A stretch of 64,000 nt of DNA. Origin: Ktedonospora formicarum. GTDB taxonomy: Bacteria > Chloroflexota > Ktedonobacteria > Ktedonobacterales > Ktedonobacteraceae. The notes below the pieces were generated by a model, which saw nothing but the letters and a program-made list of their open reading frames with translations, did not search any database and had not been told where the DNA came from. The DNA is taken from assembly GCF_016587355.1 (NCBI RefSeq), contig NZ_BNJF01000008.1:186001-250000 (forward strand), written 5' to 3'. Below are positions 62,976 to 64,000 of this stretch, in pieces (positions within the stretch are counted from its first letter, which is position 1; each line of letters begins with the position of its first letter). The position numbers and the translations under genes were made by a program.

Positions 62976-63935
62976 ATGACTCAGACAAAGAGACAAAATG
63001 CACCATTGCACACGCATATGATCCAACATATTGCCCCTCCAATAGGGGATCTCTACACCGTTGAGGGGCGGCGCTTGCTGCTCTCCCGCTCAGGGACTGG
63101 AGGTCCGGCGGTCGTGTTTCTGCCCGGTGCGGGCATGGTTGGTCTTGACTTCTTGAATATTCATCACCAGATCTCGCCATTCACCATGTCAGTCATCTAC
63201 GACCGTGGGAGAACAGGCTGGAGCGATCAGGTGCCCCTGCCGAGAACCACCACTGAGGTCGTCGATGAGCTCCACACGTTGCTACAGGTTGCCAACATAT
63301 CGGCTCCCTATCTCCTCGTTGGTCACTCTCTGGGCGGATTCTATGCTCGTCGGTACACACAACGCTTCCCCAATGAGGTGGTGGGCCTGCTCCTATTAGA
63401 ACCCGGCCATGAGGACTTCAATGCCTTTATGCCGAAGCAAACCGTGCTCGACCAGCTCCGAGGGTTCTTGGCAACCCTTTGCTTGCTCCCTCGTATCAAG
63501 CCATTTTATCGTAACCTGTATCGTCAGATGTTTGCAGCATGGCCGGAGCAGGTTCGTGAACCACTGATCGACTGGCACATGCGATCCCTGACGAAAACCT
63601 TTCAGGAATGGCCTGCTACAGATAGAACGGATACGGGCAAGCTCTCGACCGAGTTGCGCAATGGCGGACCCATCCCGGACATCCCCATGATCGTCCTGCA
63701 TGCCCTCGGCCTCGATCCGTCCATGGAGGCAACTATGTCCAGATCATTCTTACTGAAGATCAATGACGGGAAACTCGCTCTCTACACGGCGCTCGCCGCA
63801 TCGGTTTCGCATGGGGAATACCGAGGACTCAAACATGCTGGACACTCGTTCATGCACATTGACCGCTCGGATGCCGTCATACAAGCGATCCGGGACCTGC
63901 TTGACAGTATTTCGAGAGAGAGCTACAAGCGCTGA
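62976..63935 (+). CDS. Alpha/beta-fold hydrolase
   Basis: 319 residues. The nucleophile elbow VGHSLGGFYARRY places Ser118. VIYDRGRTGWSD is the strand-4 loop, the acid is probably the Asp in HALGLDPSM, and HAGHSFMHIDR carries the base His. VFLPGAGMVGLDF is the oxyanion region. No signal peptide. AAAGGAATAA precedes ATG. It follows the FAD hydroxylase by about 420 bp and precedes a broken copy of such an enzyme, so it may belong to an aromatic-catabolism cluster. Confidence 0.88.
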   Translation: MTQTKRQNAPLHTHMIQHIAPPIGDLYTVEGRRLLLSRSGTGGPAVVFLPGAGMVGLDFLNIHHQISPFTMSVIYDRGRTGWSDQVPLPRTTTEVVDELHTLLQVANISAPYLLVGHSLGGFYARRYTQRFPNEVVGLLLLEPGHEDFNAFMPKQTVLDQLRGFLATLCLLPRIKPFYRNLYRQMFAAWPEQVREPLIDWHMRSLTKTFQEWPATDRTDTGKLSTELRNGGPIPDIPMIVLHALGLDPSMEATMSRSFLLKINDGKLALYTALAASVSHGEYRGLKHAGHSFMHIDRSDAVIQAIRDLLDSISRESYKR

Positions 63936-63951
63936 GAAGTTGCTCCCTGAG

Positions 63952-64000
63952 ATGCACACAGGTATTTAAGGCGCCTATAACCTGGCCTGGAAGCTGGCGC
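63952..64000 (+). pseudogene. Second FAD hydroxylase fragment with a stop codon (runs off window end)
   Basis: The last 28 bases (63973-64000) are identical to 61761-61788 inside the hydroxylase gene. Read in frame the piece gives MHTGI, TAA, GAYNLAWKLA, matching MNTGIQDAYNLAWKLA with Gln changed to a stop. The rest lies beyond the window. Confidence 0.65.

Noticed and set aside
1..64000. tRNA, rRNA or riboswitch genes
   Set aside because: None recognised by eye; small structured RNAs could be missed without a covariance search.

Overview
The window looks like chromosomal DNA of a Ktedonobacteria-type member of the Chloroflexota. This is an inference. It rests on very large MalT-like LuxR regulators and NB-ARC/TPR regulators present as several paralogues, many IS6-, IS5- and IS630-type transposase fragments, moderate GC content, and a mix of actinobacterial-looking genes (P450s, short-chain dehydrogenases, EamA and MFS transporters). 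I saw no rRNA, tRNA or CRISPR array.

Layout. 1-3.5 kb: partial SnoaL-like gene, an MFS efflux gene with a slipped 3' end, and a nest of rearranged IS6-like pieces. 3.7-7.6 kb: an ECF sigma factor with a cysteine-rich C-terminal extension, a HIT protein, a DfsB/TPR/rhodanese fusion and a truncated O-methyltransferase. 7.6-13.8 kb: the clearest metabolic unit, with two cytochromes P450, a 3Fe-4S ferredoxin, its FAD reductase and an SDR on the minus strand, facing a TetR gene across a perfect palindrome. 13.8-20.9 kb: decayed IS and gene fragments surrounding an EamA transporter/LysR pair, then an IS6 copy with a nonsense codon. 21-25.5 kb: a 1060-residue LuxR regulator, a small conserved protein with a probable non-ATG start, and an alpha/beta hydrolase. 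25.5-33.7 kb: mainly remnants (IS6, IS5, integrase-type transposase, SDR, LuxR, polysaccharide deacetylase, extradiol dioxygenase, FAD oxidase), with an intact cyclase-family gene and a carboxymuconolactone-decarboxylase-like gene; 30.5-32.5 kb is visibly GC-richer. 33.8-36.2 kb: an HD-domain/DUF3817/CopD-like operon divergent from an HxlR-SCP2 regulator. 36.2-39.4 kb: IS remnants and a nearly intact IS6 element whose transposase is split at an A7 run. 39.4-48.3 kb: an XRE/NB-ARC/TPR regulator, an NB-ARC remnant, a small pilin-like membrane protein, a 56-bp perfect palindrome, an SDR and a second large LuxR regulator. 49-56 kb: small membrane proteins, IS remnants, a BKACE gene, and an MFS/AraC pair. 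56.7-64 kb: a third large regulator (XRE/NB-ARC/TPR), a FAD aromatic hydroxylase, an alpha/beta hydrolase and the start of a second, broken hydroxylase.

How the genes fit together. The P450/ferredoxin/reductase/SDR set can form a complete electron-transfer and oxidation module under a TetR repressor. Three large STAND-type regulators (20978, 45216 and 56708) share a gap-free N-terminal module of about 100 residues even though their other domains differ, and their promoters look alike. This shared module is the best candidate here for something undescribed. Much of the rest records IS6-family activity: excised or inverted catalytic cores, a chimeric transposase, and genes cut off at IS ends.
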